64,000 nt of DNA from Kribbella jejuensis (lineage in GTDB: Bacteria; Actinomycetota; Actinomycetes; Propionibacteriales; Kribbellaceae), in the NCBI RefSeq assembly GCF_006715085.1, contig NZ_VFMM01000002.1:1-64000 (forward strand), read 5' to 3'. A program made the position numbers and the translations under genes. Position 1 is the stretch's first letter, and the number at the start of each line of letters is the position of its first letter. Under the pieces are notes generated by a model. The model saw only the letters and a list, made by a program, of their open reading frames with translations, did not search any database and was not told the DNA's origin. Below, in pieces: positions 38,168 to 46,320 of the stretch.

Positions 38168-39016
38168 ATGAGCAGGGAATCCGCGCTCGTCTCGGCCGAC
38201 TGGGTCGAGGAGCACAAGTTCGACGACGGCGTTGTCCTGATCGAGGTCGACGAAGACGTCTCGGCGTACGACGCCGGCCACATCGCCGGAGCGATCAAGC
38301 TGGACTGGAAGAACGACCTGCAGGACGCGGTCCGCCGCGACTTCGTGAACCAGGAGCAGTTCAGCGCGCTGCTGTCCGAGCGTGGCGTGAAGAACGAGGA
38401 CACCGTCGTGCTGTACGGCGGCAACAACAACTGGTTCGCCGCGTACGCGTACTGGTACTTCAAGCTCTACGGCCACGAAGACGTCCGGCTGCTCGACGGC
38501 GGCCGCAAGCGCTGGGAACTGGACAGCCGCGAGCTGACCGACGAGGTCGTCAAGCGCGAGGCCACCGAGTACACCGCGAAGGCCCCGAACCTCGACATCC
38601 GCGCGTTCCGCGACGAGGTCAACGAGGCGATCGGCGTGAAGAACCTCGTCGACGTCCGCAGCCCCGACGAGTACGCCGGCCGGCTGCTCGCCCCGGCGCA
38701 CCTCCCGCAGGAGCAGGCGCAGCGCGCCGGCCACATCCCGACCGCGGCGAACATCCCGTGGAGCAAGGCGGCCAACGACGACGGCACCTTCCGCGCCGAC
38801 GACGAGCTCAAGCAGCTGTACGCCGACGCCGGGGTGGACTTCGGCAAGGACACGATCGCGTACTGCCGGATCGGCGAGCGCTCGGCGCACACCTGGTTCG
38901 TGCTGCACGAGATCCTCGGCCAGCAGAACGTGAAGAACTACGACGGTTCCTGGACCGAGTGGGGTTCGCTGGTCGGCGTACCCGTTGCCCTCGGCGACGA
39001 GCCCGGAAAGGCGTGA
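38168..39016 (+). CDS. sseA: Thiosulfate sulfurtransferase (rhodanese; SseA/CysA type)
   Basis: 282 residues, two rhodanese domains; the second is active with 'YCRIGERSAHTWF' (Cys233), the loop found in the mycobacterial CysA1/SseA proteins. The first has no Cys in its loop ('YGGNNNWFAAYAYW'). Moves sulfane sulfur from thiosulfate to cyanide or thiol acceptors, and is linked to sulfation/cysteine metabolism in actinobacteria. Middle gene of DUF4395-sseA-DUF1416, spaced by 13 and 3 nt. Confidence 0.95.
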   Translation: MSRESALVSADWVEEHKFDDGVVLIEVDEDVSAYDAGHIAGAIKLDWKNDLQDAVRRDFVNQEQFSALLSERGVKNEDTVVLYGGNNNWFAAYAYWYFKLYGHEDVRLLDGGRKRWELDSRELTDEVVKREATEYTAKAPNLDIRAFRDEVNEAIGVKNLVDVRSPDEYAGRLLAPAHLPQEQAQRAGHIPTAANIPWSKAANDDGTFRADDELKQLYADAGVDFGKDTIAYCRIGERSAHTWFVLHEILGQQNVKNYDGSWTEWGSLVGVPVALGDEPGKA

Positions 39017-39019
39017 CCC

Positions 39020-39316
39020 ATGTGCGGAGCTAAGCAGGGCGGCCTCGACCTCAAGGGTGTCGACGTCGACAAGGAAGCGGTCATCCAGGGCCAGGTGCTG
39101 CGCGGCGAGGAGCCGGTCGGCGGCGCATACGTACGGCTGCTGGACAGCACCGGCGAGTTCACCGCCGAGGTCCCGACCTCGGCGACCGGGCACTTCCGGT
39201 TCTTCGCGGCGCCGGGCAACTGGACGCTGCGCACGCTGGCCCCCAAGGCCCAACCGGTCGACCGCCAGGTCGTCGCGCAGTACGGCGAGGTCGCGGAAGT
39301 GGCCGTCACCGTCTGA
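39020..39316 (+). CDS. DUF1416 protein
   Basis: 98 residues beginning 'MCGAKQGGLDLKGVDVDKEAVIQGQV', which is the standard DUF1416 start (Cys2). It is Ig-like: 'YVRLLDSTGEFTAEVPTSATGHFRFFAAPG' looks like a carboxypeptidase-regulatory-type beta sandwich. It always neighbours the CysA/SseA sulfurtransferase in actinobacteria, probably as its sulfur acceptor or partner. Last gene of the operon, followed by a strong terminator. Confidence 0.95.
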   Translation: MCGAKQGGLDLKGVDVDKEAVIQGQVLRGEEPVGGAYVRLLDSTGEFTAEVPTSATGHFRFFAAPGNWTLRTLAPKAQPVDRQVVAQYGEVAEVAVTV

Positions 39317-39377
39317 GGTGTCGTTCGTTACACAAGGTGCCACTCACACCAGAGGGTGGCCCACCCTGAAGTAAGCA

Positions 39378-39414
39378 CCGAAGGGCCCGGACCTTGCGCG
39401 TCCGGGCCCTTCGG
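39378..39414 (+). terminator. Terminator of the sulfur operon
   Basis: CCGAAGGGCCCGGA and its exact complement form a 14-bp stem with a 9-nt loop, 62 nt after the DUF1416 stop. No T-run. Confidence 0.8.
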
Positions 39415-39618
39415 CATGCCCGGAAGTCGTTGTACTGGAAGGGATTTCGGTCATCATCCGGCAGTTACGGGGTCTGCAGAGAATCTCAGCAGCCGGGCGG
39501 CAATGTAACGGTTCGGTCTCGGAGCGCCGTCATCTCGTTACCTACCGCAGTCGCCTGAGTTGTGTCTGTGTCCTGACCCGCGATTCGGGTCACGTCATCA
39601 CTCAGGGAGGAGGGGTCA

Positions 39619-40845
39619 ATGCGACCCCGCATCGGATACAAGAAGCTCGCTGCCGTCGGAGTTGCGGCGGTCGTCGGCGTAGCTTCTACGATCGCGCTGA
39701 CCTCGGGTTCGGCGTCCGCCTCGCCGGTTTTCGGATACAGCGGTTACTCGTACGGCACTGACGTCGAGTCCGGTTTGGCGAACAGCGGCCCGCAGGTCAT
39801 GAGCAAGTTCGGTTGCACCACGGACGCCACCCGGCACGACAGCAACGATCTCGCCACGGCGAACGTGAACAACCAGGCGATCGCGCGCACCGTGCGGACG
39901 GAAACGCACGCTTTCAACGACAAGAGCGGGACGGGCGTGCAGAGCAACGCGTCCGCGGTCGACATCAAGCTCGGCAACCTGCTCACGCTGACGGGCGTGA
40001 AGACGACCACGACGGCGAAGTACTCGAAGGGCCAGCTGTCCTACACCGGCAACACCACCTTCGCGGGCGTGAAGATCGGTGCGGTCTCGGTCCCGTCGCT
40101 GCTGGCGCCGAAGTGGAACACCAAGGTCGCGGTCCCGGGCCTGGGCTACATCGTGCTGAACCGTGTCGGCGGCGTGAAGACCGCGTCGGGCATCTACTCG
40201 TACGCTCAGGCGGTCGTGCTGCACGCGACGGTCAAGAACCAGTACATCCCGCAGGGCGTCGACGTCGCGATCCTGAAGACCCGTGCGGAGATCTCGAAGC
40301 CGGCCACCGCGCTGGTCATCGGCGACGCGTACGGCACCAAGGCCAACGCCGACAAGCTGGTCGTCTCCGGTCCCACCTCGCTCCAGACCACCTGCCAGGG
40401 TACTGAGGGCAAGACGGTCCGGGTCGCCATCGGCGAGCTGAACATCCCGAAGGTCGCCTACGTCGGTGCGGTGTACACCACCAAGAACGGCGCCATCGGC
40501 ACCAACAAGTCCTACATCAACTTCACCTCGCACGTCGCGGGCGTGAAGGTGGGCAGCCTGTCCATCGGCGCGATCGAGTCCTCCGCCTCCGCGTGGAAGA
40601 CCAAGGACGGCAAGGCGGGCGTGAGCTCGTCCTCGCAGATCGCCTCGATCACCGTCGGGCACAAGACCTACCGGGTCCCGACCGGCGAGAACGCGACGCT
40701 GGACATCCCGGGTATCGCGCGGCTGACCTTCAACCAGGTCATGCGGCAGAAGCGGTACATCTCGGTGAACGCCCTCGTCATCGACGTCTACAGCCTGAAC
40801 ACCAAGGTCATCGTCGGCCACTCGGCCGCCGGCGTCGTCAGCTGA
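39619..40845 (+). CDS. Secreted choice-of-anchor-P-like protein
   Basis: 408 residues with a strong GGAGGAGGGG site. Sec signal 'AAVGVAAVVGVASTIALTSGSASAS' to about residue 35. The mature part is a run of beta-strands with Thr/Ser/Gly-rich turns: 'ANVNNQAIARTVRTETHAFNDK', 'KLGNLLTLTGVKTTTTAKYSKG', 'GVKIGAVSVPSLLAP', repeated as 'GVKVGSLSIGAIESSASAWKT' later, so two or three similar modules. This matches actinobacterial choice-of-anchor P proteins. No sorting motif visible. Probably a spore or cell-surface structural protein; function unknown. Confidence 0.75.
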   Translation: MRPRIGYKKLAAVGVAAVVGVASTIALTSGSASASPVFGYSGYSYGTDVESGLANSGPQVMSKFGCTTDATRHDSNDLATANVNNQAIARTVRTETHAFNDKSGTGVQSNASAVDIKLGNLLTLTGVKTTTTAKYSKGQLSYTGNTTFAGVKIGAVSVPSLLAPKWNTKVAVPGLGYIVLNRVGGVKTASGIYSYAQAVVLHATVKNQYIPQGVDVAILKTRAEISKPATALVIGDAYGTKANADKLVVSGPTSLQTTCQGTEGKTVRVAIGELNIPKVAYVGAVYTTKNGAIGTNKSYINFTSHVAGVKVGSLSIGAIESSASAWKTKDGKAGVSSSSQIASITVGHKTYRVPTGENATLDIPGIARLTFNQVMRQKRYISVNALVIDVYSLNTKVIVGHSAAGVVS

Positions 40846-40899
40846 TCACGGCAGACACCGTCTGAAACACGTCTGAGTCGAACCTCACCGACCCAGAGC

Positions 40900-40936
40900 A
40901 CCGGCCCCCGGATCCCACACGGATCCGGGGGCCGGT
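40900..40936. terminator. Bidirectional terminator between secreted protein and dtd
   Basis: ACCGGCCCCCGGATCC and its exact complement form a 16-bp stem with a 5-nt loop, 55 nt after the stop of the secreted protein and 5 nt after the dtd stop. Confidence 0.85.
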
Positions 40937-40940
40937 GCCG

Positions 40941-41366
40941 TTATGCGTCCAGGATCAGGGTGACCGGGCCGTCGTTGACGAGGGCAACTTTCATGTCGGC
41001 GCCGAAGATGCCGCGTTCGACCTTCGCGCCGAGGTCCTGCAGTGCGGTGCAGAACGCGTCGTACAGCGGCTCGGAGACCGGGCCCGGGGCCGCGGCGCTC
41101 CAGGACGGTCGCCGGCCCTTGCGCGTGTCGGCGTACAGCGTGAACTGGCTGATCGCGAGGATCGGCGCCTGTTCGTCGGCGGCCGAGCGCTCGCCCTCGA
41201 GGATGCGCAGCGTCCAGATCTTCGCGGCCAGTGCGGCCGCCTTCTCGGCGGTGTCGTCGTGGGTGACACCGAGCAGGATCAGTAACCCGGGCCCGTCGAT
41301 CGCCCCGACCACCTCGCCGTCCACGGTGACCGACGCCTGACTGACTCGCTGTACTACGGCTCTCAT
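40941..41366 (-). CDS. dtd: D-aminoacyl-tRNA deacylase
   Basis: 141 residues, standard length. Catalytic 'SQFTLYAD' at 73-80 and the cross-subunit Gly-cisPro motif 'NDGPVT' at 131-136 (Gly133-Pro134). Removes D-amino acids (and Gly) mis-charged on tRNA. Stands alone; divergent from the BKACE gene. Confidence 0.97.
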   Translation of the reverse strand: MRAVVQRVSQASVTVDGEVVGAIDGPGLLILLGVTHDDTAEKAAALAAKIWTLRILEGERSAADEQAPILAISQFTLYADTRKGRRPSWSAAAPGPVSEPLYDAFCTALQDLGAKVERGIFGADMKVALVNDGPVTLILDA

Positions 41367-41458
41367 GGGAACATCTTCTCCTGCAGGAGATCGTCCGGTG
41401 ATCGGACCCTGCGACCGGCAAATATCCGTTTCGCGACCCGATCTGGCAGGATTCGTCC

Positions 41459-42280
41459 ATGGCGTCGACTCTGATCACTGTTGCTCCCACCGGTGCCGAG
41501 ACCGCGAAGGCGGACTGCCCGGCCCTGCCGACCACGCTCGACGAGCTGGTCGAGACGGCCAAGCGCTGCGAGGCGGCCGGCGCGGCGATGATCCACATCC
41601 ACATCCGCGACGGCGAGCACAAGCCGACCCTGGACCTCGGCCGGCTGACCGAGACGGTCGCGGCGGTCCGCGAGAACACCGCGCTGATCGTCCAGCTCTC
41701 CACGGGCGGCGCAGTCACCGATCCGTACGAGCGCCGCCTGCGCGTCCTGGACGCCGCACCGGACTCCTGCTCGCTGACGATGGGGACGGTCAACTTCGGC
41801 GACGACGTGTTCATGAACCCGTGGCCGTTCGTGACGCAGCTGTTCCAGCTGACGCAGGAGCGGGAGGTCGTTCCCGAGTTCGAGCTGTTCGACCTCGGTC
41901 ACGTCGCGGCGCTGCACCGGCTGCTGGACAAGTACGGTCTGCCGTACGGCGGACGCGTGCACTGCGACCTGGTGATGGGCGTACCCGGTGGCATGCCCGG
42001 TACGGCGGACGCGCTCGTTGCCGCCGTCAACGCTCTGCCCGACGCCGTCACGTCCTGGTCCGCCACGGGCATCGGCCGTACGTCGCTGACGGTTGCCCTG
42101 GCCGCCCTGTCGAAGGGCGGCAACCTCCGGGTGGGGATGGAGGACACCCTGACGCTGGCGAAGGGCGTACCGGTCACCCACAACGCCGAGCTTGTCGAAC
42201 GAGCCGCCTCGCTGGCGACCCTGGCTCAGCGGCCTCCGATGTCGCCGGACGAGGCCCGCACCCTGCTCAACGTGAAGTAG
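41459..42280 (+). CDS. Beta-keto acid cleavage enzyme (BKACE / DUF849)
   Basis: 273 residues, TIM barrel. Zinc-binding His pair in '[13 protein letters not shown]' (His46, His48), '[10 protein letters not shown]' and the C-terminal '[24 protein letters not shown]' block are DUF849 signatures. These enzymes cleave beta-keto acids with acetyl-CoA, giving a CoA ester and acetoacetate. Substrate of this one is unknown. It overlaps the convergent membrane-protein gene by 55 bp at the 3' end. Confidence 0.93.
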   Translation: MASTLITVAPTGAETAKADCPALPTTLDELVETAKRCEAAGAAMIHIHIRDGEHKPTLDLGRLTETVAAVRENTALIVQLSTGGAVTDPYERRLRVLDAAPDSCSLTMGTVNFGDDVFMNPWPFVTQLFQLTQEREVVPEFELFDLGHVAALHRLLDKYGLPYGGRVHCDLVMGVPGGMPGTADALVAAVNALPDAVTSWSATGIGRTSLTVALAALSKGGNLRVGMEDTLTLAKGVPVTHNAELVERAASLATLAQRPPMSPDEARTLLNVK

Positions 42281-42663
42281 CCGACGGCACCGATCAGCAC
42301 AATTGTTGCTTCCAGCAATAACCAGTCGCGGAGGTAGTCGCGGGGGAGCACCGTCGGATTGACGCCGGTGCCCTGCCGCAGCAGCAACGGCACCGCGACC
42401 AGGGTCGTGACGCCGACGCACACCAACGTCGCCCGCACCACACCGATCGTCCGATGCGCTCCCGGGCGCCGCGACCAGTTCACCACCAGCCAGCCGACCC
42501 CAATGCTCAGCGGGGCGAGCACGAAGTCGTCCACCACCACCGCCCCGCCCAGCCACAGAGGCAACCGCACCAACCCATGGACGTCAACGCTGTGCAACAG
42601 CTTCCAAACGCCCCACAAGGCCATCAGCACGCCGACGGCAACCAAAGAGATCCGGGTCTTCAC
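42226..42663 (-). CDS. Small membrane protein downstream of the sulfite-oxidase gene
   Basis: 145 residues from GTG 42663, whose first base overlaps the stop of the upstream gene (GTGA). Four hydrophobic helices ('ISLVAVGVLMALWGVWKLL', 'LAPLSIGVGWLVVNW', 'VRATLVCVGVTTLVAVPLLL' and '[16 protein letters not shown]'). Likely a partner of the molybdopterin protein. The 3' end overlaps the BKACE gene, an unusual 55-bp convergent overlap. No family recognised. Confidence 0.75.
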   Translation of the reverse strand: MKTRISLVAVGVLMALWGVWKLLHSVDVHGLVRLPLWLGGAVVVDDFVLAPLSIGVGWLVVNWSRRPGAHRTIGVVRATLVCVGVTTLVAVPLLLRQGTGVNPTVLPRDYLRDWLLLEATIVLIGAVGYFTLSRVRASSGDIGGR

Positions 42664-43790
42664 GCGACGACCTCCAATCGATGAACCCACTTGGTCTGGA
42701 GAACGCCCGGCCGGTTGGGCGCAATGATCCGCGCCGGGAAGCCGTGGTCGAGTGCGAGCGGACTCCCGTTCAACTGCAGTGCCAGAAGGGTCAGCGGATC
42801 CGCAGCAAACTCCTCCGGCAACTCACTGGTCGCGTAGAACCCACCCTTCTCCATCGACACCACCCGTACCCGTGACTTCGCCGGCGCCCCGCACAACGCG
42901 AGGAGGTCCCGGATCCGTACTCCCTCCCACCGAGCTCCCTGGCTCCACCCCTCCACACAGGCGATCGGCAACGCCGACCGGCTCTGTGGCAGTGCCCGCA
43001 ACTCGTCGAGGGTGTAGGACAGTTGCCGAGGGCCCGCGATCGTGAACCGCCAGTCGGCGTCGATCCCGGTGACCCCGGCCGCTTCCGCCGTACGGTTCAC
43101 CGGCAATCCCTGCGGCCCGATCCCCGGCTTGCGCGGCGCGAGTACGGCGACCGAGCCGAGCGGCGTCAGGGACTGGCCGACGGTCGTGACGCCGATGAGC
43201 GCGGCGGCGCCGGTGACGGTACGGAACAGGCCGCGGCGGGTGAGGCCGGTGATCTCGGGCGGGAGCGACTCCGGTACGGGTTCCGGCGTACGGCGCCAGT
43301 GGGCGCGGATCAGCGGCAGTTTGACGGCTATATGGACCAGGAGCGCGCCGACGATGACCCATGCGAGCGCGTAGTGCGTCTGGCGGAACGGGAACGGCCA
43401 CGGGTACCACTGCAGGGTGTTGACGAAGCCGATGAACAGTTCGAGTGCCATCGAGGAGACCAGGACCAGGATCGACAGGCGCTCGATCAGTTGGCCGACG
43501 GCCTTCAGGTCGGGCTTCGCGAAGAGCTTCGGGTAGACCGTCCAGAGCTTGGCGAGCAGCAGTGGTACGGCGACGGTTCCGCTGAGCACGTGCAGGCCCT
43601 GCGTGACGCGGTACAGGTTGGCCGGGCGACTCGGTACGGGCAGCCAGCCCGGGGTGTCCTGCAGGAAGTGGCTGTAGAGACCGGTCAGGAAACAGATCAC
43701 CACAGTGGTCCCGAGCCACCGCCCGAGCACCGTCGCGACCCGTGGATGGTGCAACGGCGACCGGAACGTGGGGACTGCCGGAAGCTTCAT
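42660..43790 (-). CDS. Membrane sulfite-oxidase-family molybdopterin protein
   Basis: 376 residues in two parts. Residues 1-180 are a four-helix cytochrome b561/YedZ-like membrane domain with His in 'GLHVLSGTVAVPLLLAK' and 'HYALAWVIVGALLVHIAVK'. The rest is a sulfite-oxidase-type Moco domain with the molybdenum-ligating Cys278 in 'PIACVEGWSQGARWEG', and the ending 'GFPARIIAPNRPGVLQTKWVH'. Electrons would pass from the Moco domain to haem in the membrane half. Substrate could be sulfite or another oxoanion. Coupled to a small membrane protein. Confidence 0.88.
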   Translation of the reverse strand: MKLPAVPTFRSPLHHPRVATVLGRWLGTTVVICFLTGLYSHFLQDTPGWLPVPSRPANLYRVTQGLHVLSGTVAVPLLLAKLWTVYPKLFAKPDLKAVGQLIERLSILVLVSSMALELFIGFVNTLQWYPWPFPFRQTHYALAWVIVGALLVHIAVKLPLIRAHWRRTPEPVPESLPPEITGLTRRGLFRTVTGAAALIGVTTVGQSLTPLGSVAVLAPRKPGIGPQGLPVNRTAEAAGVTGIDADWRFTIAGPRQLSYTLDELRALPQSRSALPIACVEGWSQGARWEGVRIRDLLALCGAPAKSRVRVVSMEKGGFYATSELPEEFAADPLTLLALQLNGSPLALDHGFPARIIAPNRPGVLQTKWVHRLEVVA

Positions 43791-43969
43791 GTTTCCACTA
43801 CAACCCAGCCGCGGGCGTGCGAACGGCGTACAGCGGTTACTGCTCGCGAACGGTGGCGGCGGAACCAGTTATCCACAGGTCTGCGTCTGTACGTCCGCGG
43901 GTGGCACCGATCGGGGCATACTCTGGGCAAACTTCTCTGGGCAAAACTTGACGAAGGGAGTGTGGCGGC
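43791..43969. other. Intergenic region with a single DnaA-box-like sequence
   Basis: 179 bp between divergent genes. Contains one perfect TTATCCACA (43869-43877). No replication genes and no cluster of boxes nearby, so an origin is not supported. Promoters for both neighbours must lie here, none clear. Confidence 0.5.
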
Positions 43970-44527
43970 GTGAAGACGCAGGAGCGGTCGTTCGACGACG
44001 ACGAGCGCGCGATGGCGGACCTGGCCGAGGTCGCCGACTGGCGTCGGCTCTGGGGTCCGCCGGCCACCGGCACGGACGCGATCCGTGCGCTGGTCGACCG
44101 CGTCACCGCTGCCACCGGCTGGCGTCCGTGGGCGCCGGGCAACATCGACCCGGACCGTTTCACCTGGGGCCTGGTCACCCAGCGGGAGACCGTGATGCTG
44201 GTGCTCCCGGACGCGGTGCTGCCGGAGAGTCCGCGGTCCGGCTGGGCGGCGTACGAGATCGCTCCGTCGGAGCTGGCGCAGGCCGAGGAAGGCCTCGACA
44301 CGTACTGGCCCGAGCAGCTGCAGCGCGCCCGCAGGTTCTGGGGACCACCGGTGTACGTCGGTCCCGGGTACGACCCGCGCATTCCACCGGAGTGGCGCGG
44401 CCGCCGTCGGCACCTGGCGGTCTGGCTCCGGCCGGGCGCCGAGTTCCATCTGTATGCGTCCCAGCCCGGCCCGGACGATGATGCGGCCGGCTTCGGATAC
44501 TCCGTCTATGCCAGCGAGGTGGCGTGA
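43970..44527 (+). CDS. Unknown protein, first of the DxDxDG/Gln-rich cassette
   Basis: 185 residues from GTG 43970. No signal peptide or helix typical of membranes; Trp/Pro-rich with 'ADWRRLWGPPATGTDAIRALV', 'ATGWRPWAPGNIDPDRFTW' and 'FWGPPVYVGPGYDPRIPPEWRGRRR'. The WGPP motif occurs twice about 100 residues apart, so an internal duplication is possible. Its TGA overlaps the next gene's ATG by one base, so the two are co-translated. No known family. Confidence 0.7.
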   Translation: MKTQERSFDDDERAMADLAEVADWRRLWGPPATGTDAIRALVDRVTAATGWRPWAPGNIDPDRFTWGLVTQRETVMLVLPDAVLPESPRSGWAAYEIAPSELAQAEEGLDTYWPEQLQRARRFWGPPVYVGPGYDPRIPPEWRGRRRHLAVWLRPGAEFHLYASQPGPDDDAAGFGYSVYASEVA

Positions 44528-46320
44528 TGTCGATTCAATCAGGCGATCACCACGTCGACGAGGTTCTCGCGGGGCTGCACCAGGGCCTGGCCGAGGTGCG
44601 ACGTCTCTGGCAGCAGGCCAGGAATCTGCTCGACCGCTGGCAGCGTGGCCGCACGTCCGTTGAGGACCTACTCAACCGGCGGACCTGGGACCCGGAACTC
44701 GACCGCGCCATTCCCCCGCAGGAGAACCAGAGCCAGCAAGCCGAGTTCGCCGCGCTGCAGGCGTACGAGCGTGACCTGGCTGCCCAGGTCCAGCAGTACG
44801 AGGCACGGATCGCGGAGTTGGAGAGTCAGCGCGACCAGAGCCTGAACGACGACCTGGACCGGGACGGGATCGACGACCGGGTCCAGAACCGGACCGATCG
44901 CGACCGCGACGGTATCGACGACAACGTCGAGGATGACGAGCGGGCGGCCGAGGACATCGAGGACGCCCACGACCGGGACGGCGACGGGATCGACGATGCC
45001 GTCCAGGACCGCCAGCAGGACCAGGCCGAAGCGGACGCAGACCGACAGCGCCGCCAGGACCAGGAACGCCAGTCCCGCGAAAACGCCGAGCCCGGCCTCG
45101 ACCCGACCACCACCGCCGAAGCCGCAGCCGGCACGGCGGTCGCCGCCGAGGCCGTCGACGAGGAACTGGGCGAGCCTGGTGTCGACGCGAACGCCAGGGA
45201 TCAGGCGATCGACTCCGAACAGCAGGCCGGCCCTGAGGCGGCGCAGTCCGACGGGAACGTTGTGTCGATCGGGCAGGGCGACAACAGCCAACAGAACGTC
45301 GTCGACTGGAACCCCGAGCGGGACGGCCACCACATCGACGCCCAACCGAACACGGTGTACCGGGTCCAGGGAGAAGGAGGCGTCAGCTTCAGCTACAACG
45401 GCGAAGCGGAGCAGGACAGCCCCGGCATGGACATGCAGGACATGGGGCGAGACGCCGCCGACGCGAACCGTGAATCCATCAACGTCGGCAACATCTCCGG
45501 CAACAACCAAACCTTCGTAGTCGACCAGAACGGCGTCCACGAAGGCATCCAAGACGGCGACAGACTAGTCGCCGACACCCGCCAACCAGCCCAGCAAACC
45601 CAGCAGGTCCAGAACGGTCAGCAGACCGAAGCGGGCCAGCATGCCGAACAGACCCAGCAGGGTCAGGATGGTCGGCAGGCCGAACAGAGCCAGGAGGGAG
45701 AAGAAGCTCAACAGGTCCAGCAGACCCAGCAGGCTCAGGAAGGCCAGCGGGTCGAGCAGGGCCAGCAGGGACAAGAAGGTCAGCAGGTCCAACGGGATCA
45801 GCAGGGCCAGCAGGTCGAGCAGGGTCAGCGGGCTGAAGTCGGGCAGCCGGGGCAGGACGGTTTGCAGGCAGGGGACGGTCGGCAGTCGGCGCAAGGGCAG
45901 CAGCCGGAGGAGGCGGTGGATCAGCCTGCGTTCCCGACCGCCGGGGATGCGGCGGAGGCGAACCGCGTCCAGCAGCAGAGCCAGACGCAACAGGGTGGCC
46001 AAACCACTCAGCAGGCAGCACAGGTCGAAAACCGGGAAGCACAGGAGAAGCCGGTGCTCGACGGACTGCGTACCGAGAATGCCGAAAACCGGGCGAAGAA
46101 TCCTCCGGCCCGGTCGCAGACCGAGATGTCCCCCGACGAGATCGATCAACAGCACCACGTGAACGCGGGCCTCCCGTCAGCCGCGGAAGCCCCCGGATAC
46201 GACAGCGGCGAACTCGCCAACGCAGGCTCCAGCGGCCAGCGCGACTACGCAGACCGCGCCAGAACCCAATCCTCCCGATCCCCAGACCGAGGCAACGACG
46301 GCCCCGGCCTAAGCAGGTAA
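44527..46320 (+). CDS. Large protein with calcium-type DxDxDG repeats and a Gln-rich tail
   Basis: 597 residues, ATG 44527 overlapping the upstream TGA. Layout: an alpha-helical N-terminus (1-60) 'VDEVLAGLHQGLAEVRRLWQ'; a coiled coil (70-100); at 109-158 three copies of a thrombospondin-3-like loop (D-R-D-G-I-D-D, D-R-D-G-I-D-D and D-G-D-G-I-D-D) that would bind Ca2+; an acidic helical segment; a beta-like part with 'NVVSIGQGDNSQQN' and 'YRVQGEGGVSFSYNGEA'; then a Gln-rich low-complexity tail (about 352-503) of Q-Q-x-Q and Q-E-G-Q units. No signal peptide. The helical start recalls WXG100/type VII substrates, but the WxG motif is absent. Function unknown. Confidence 0.75.
   Translation: MSIQSGDHHVDEVLAGLHQGLAEVRRLWQQARNLLDRWQRGRTSVEDLLNRRTWDPELDRAIPPQENQSQQAEFAALQAYERDLAAQVQQYEARIAELESQRDQSLNDDLDRDGIDDRVQNRTDRDRDGIDDNVEDDERAAEDIEDAHDRDGDGIDDAVQDRQQDQAEADADRQRRQDQERQSRENAEPGLDPTTTAEAAAGTAVAAEAVDEELGEPGVDANARDQAIDSEQQAGPEAAQSDGNVVSIGQGDNSQQNVVDWNPERDGHHIDAQPNTVYRVQGEGGVSFSYNGEAEQDSPGMDMQDMGRDAADANRESINVGNISGNNQTFVVDQNGVHEGIQDGDRLVADTRQPAQQTQQVQNGQQTEAGQHAEQTQQGQDGRQAEQSQEGEEAQQVQQTQQAQEGQRVEQGQQGQEGQQVQRDQQGQQVEQGQRAEVGQPGQDGLQAGDGRQSAQGQQPEEAVDQPAFPTAGDAAEANRVQQQSQTQQGGQTTQQAAQVENREAQEKPVLDGLRTENAENRAKNPPARSQTEMSPDEIDQQHHVNAGLPSAAEAPGYDSGELANAGSSGQRDYADRARTQSSRSPDRGNDGPGLSR

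Noticed and set aside
37696..39316. Riboswitch (S-box type) before the sulfur operon
   Set aside because: No SAM riboswitch core was seen in the leader; a short peptide and hairpin explain it better.
43869..43877. Replication origin suggested by a DnaA box
   Set aside because: Only a single box is present here, without dnaA, dnaN, an AT-rich unwinding region or a cluster of boxes.
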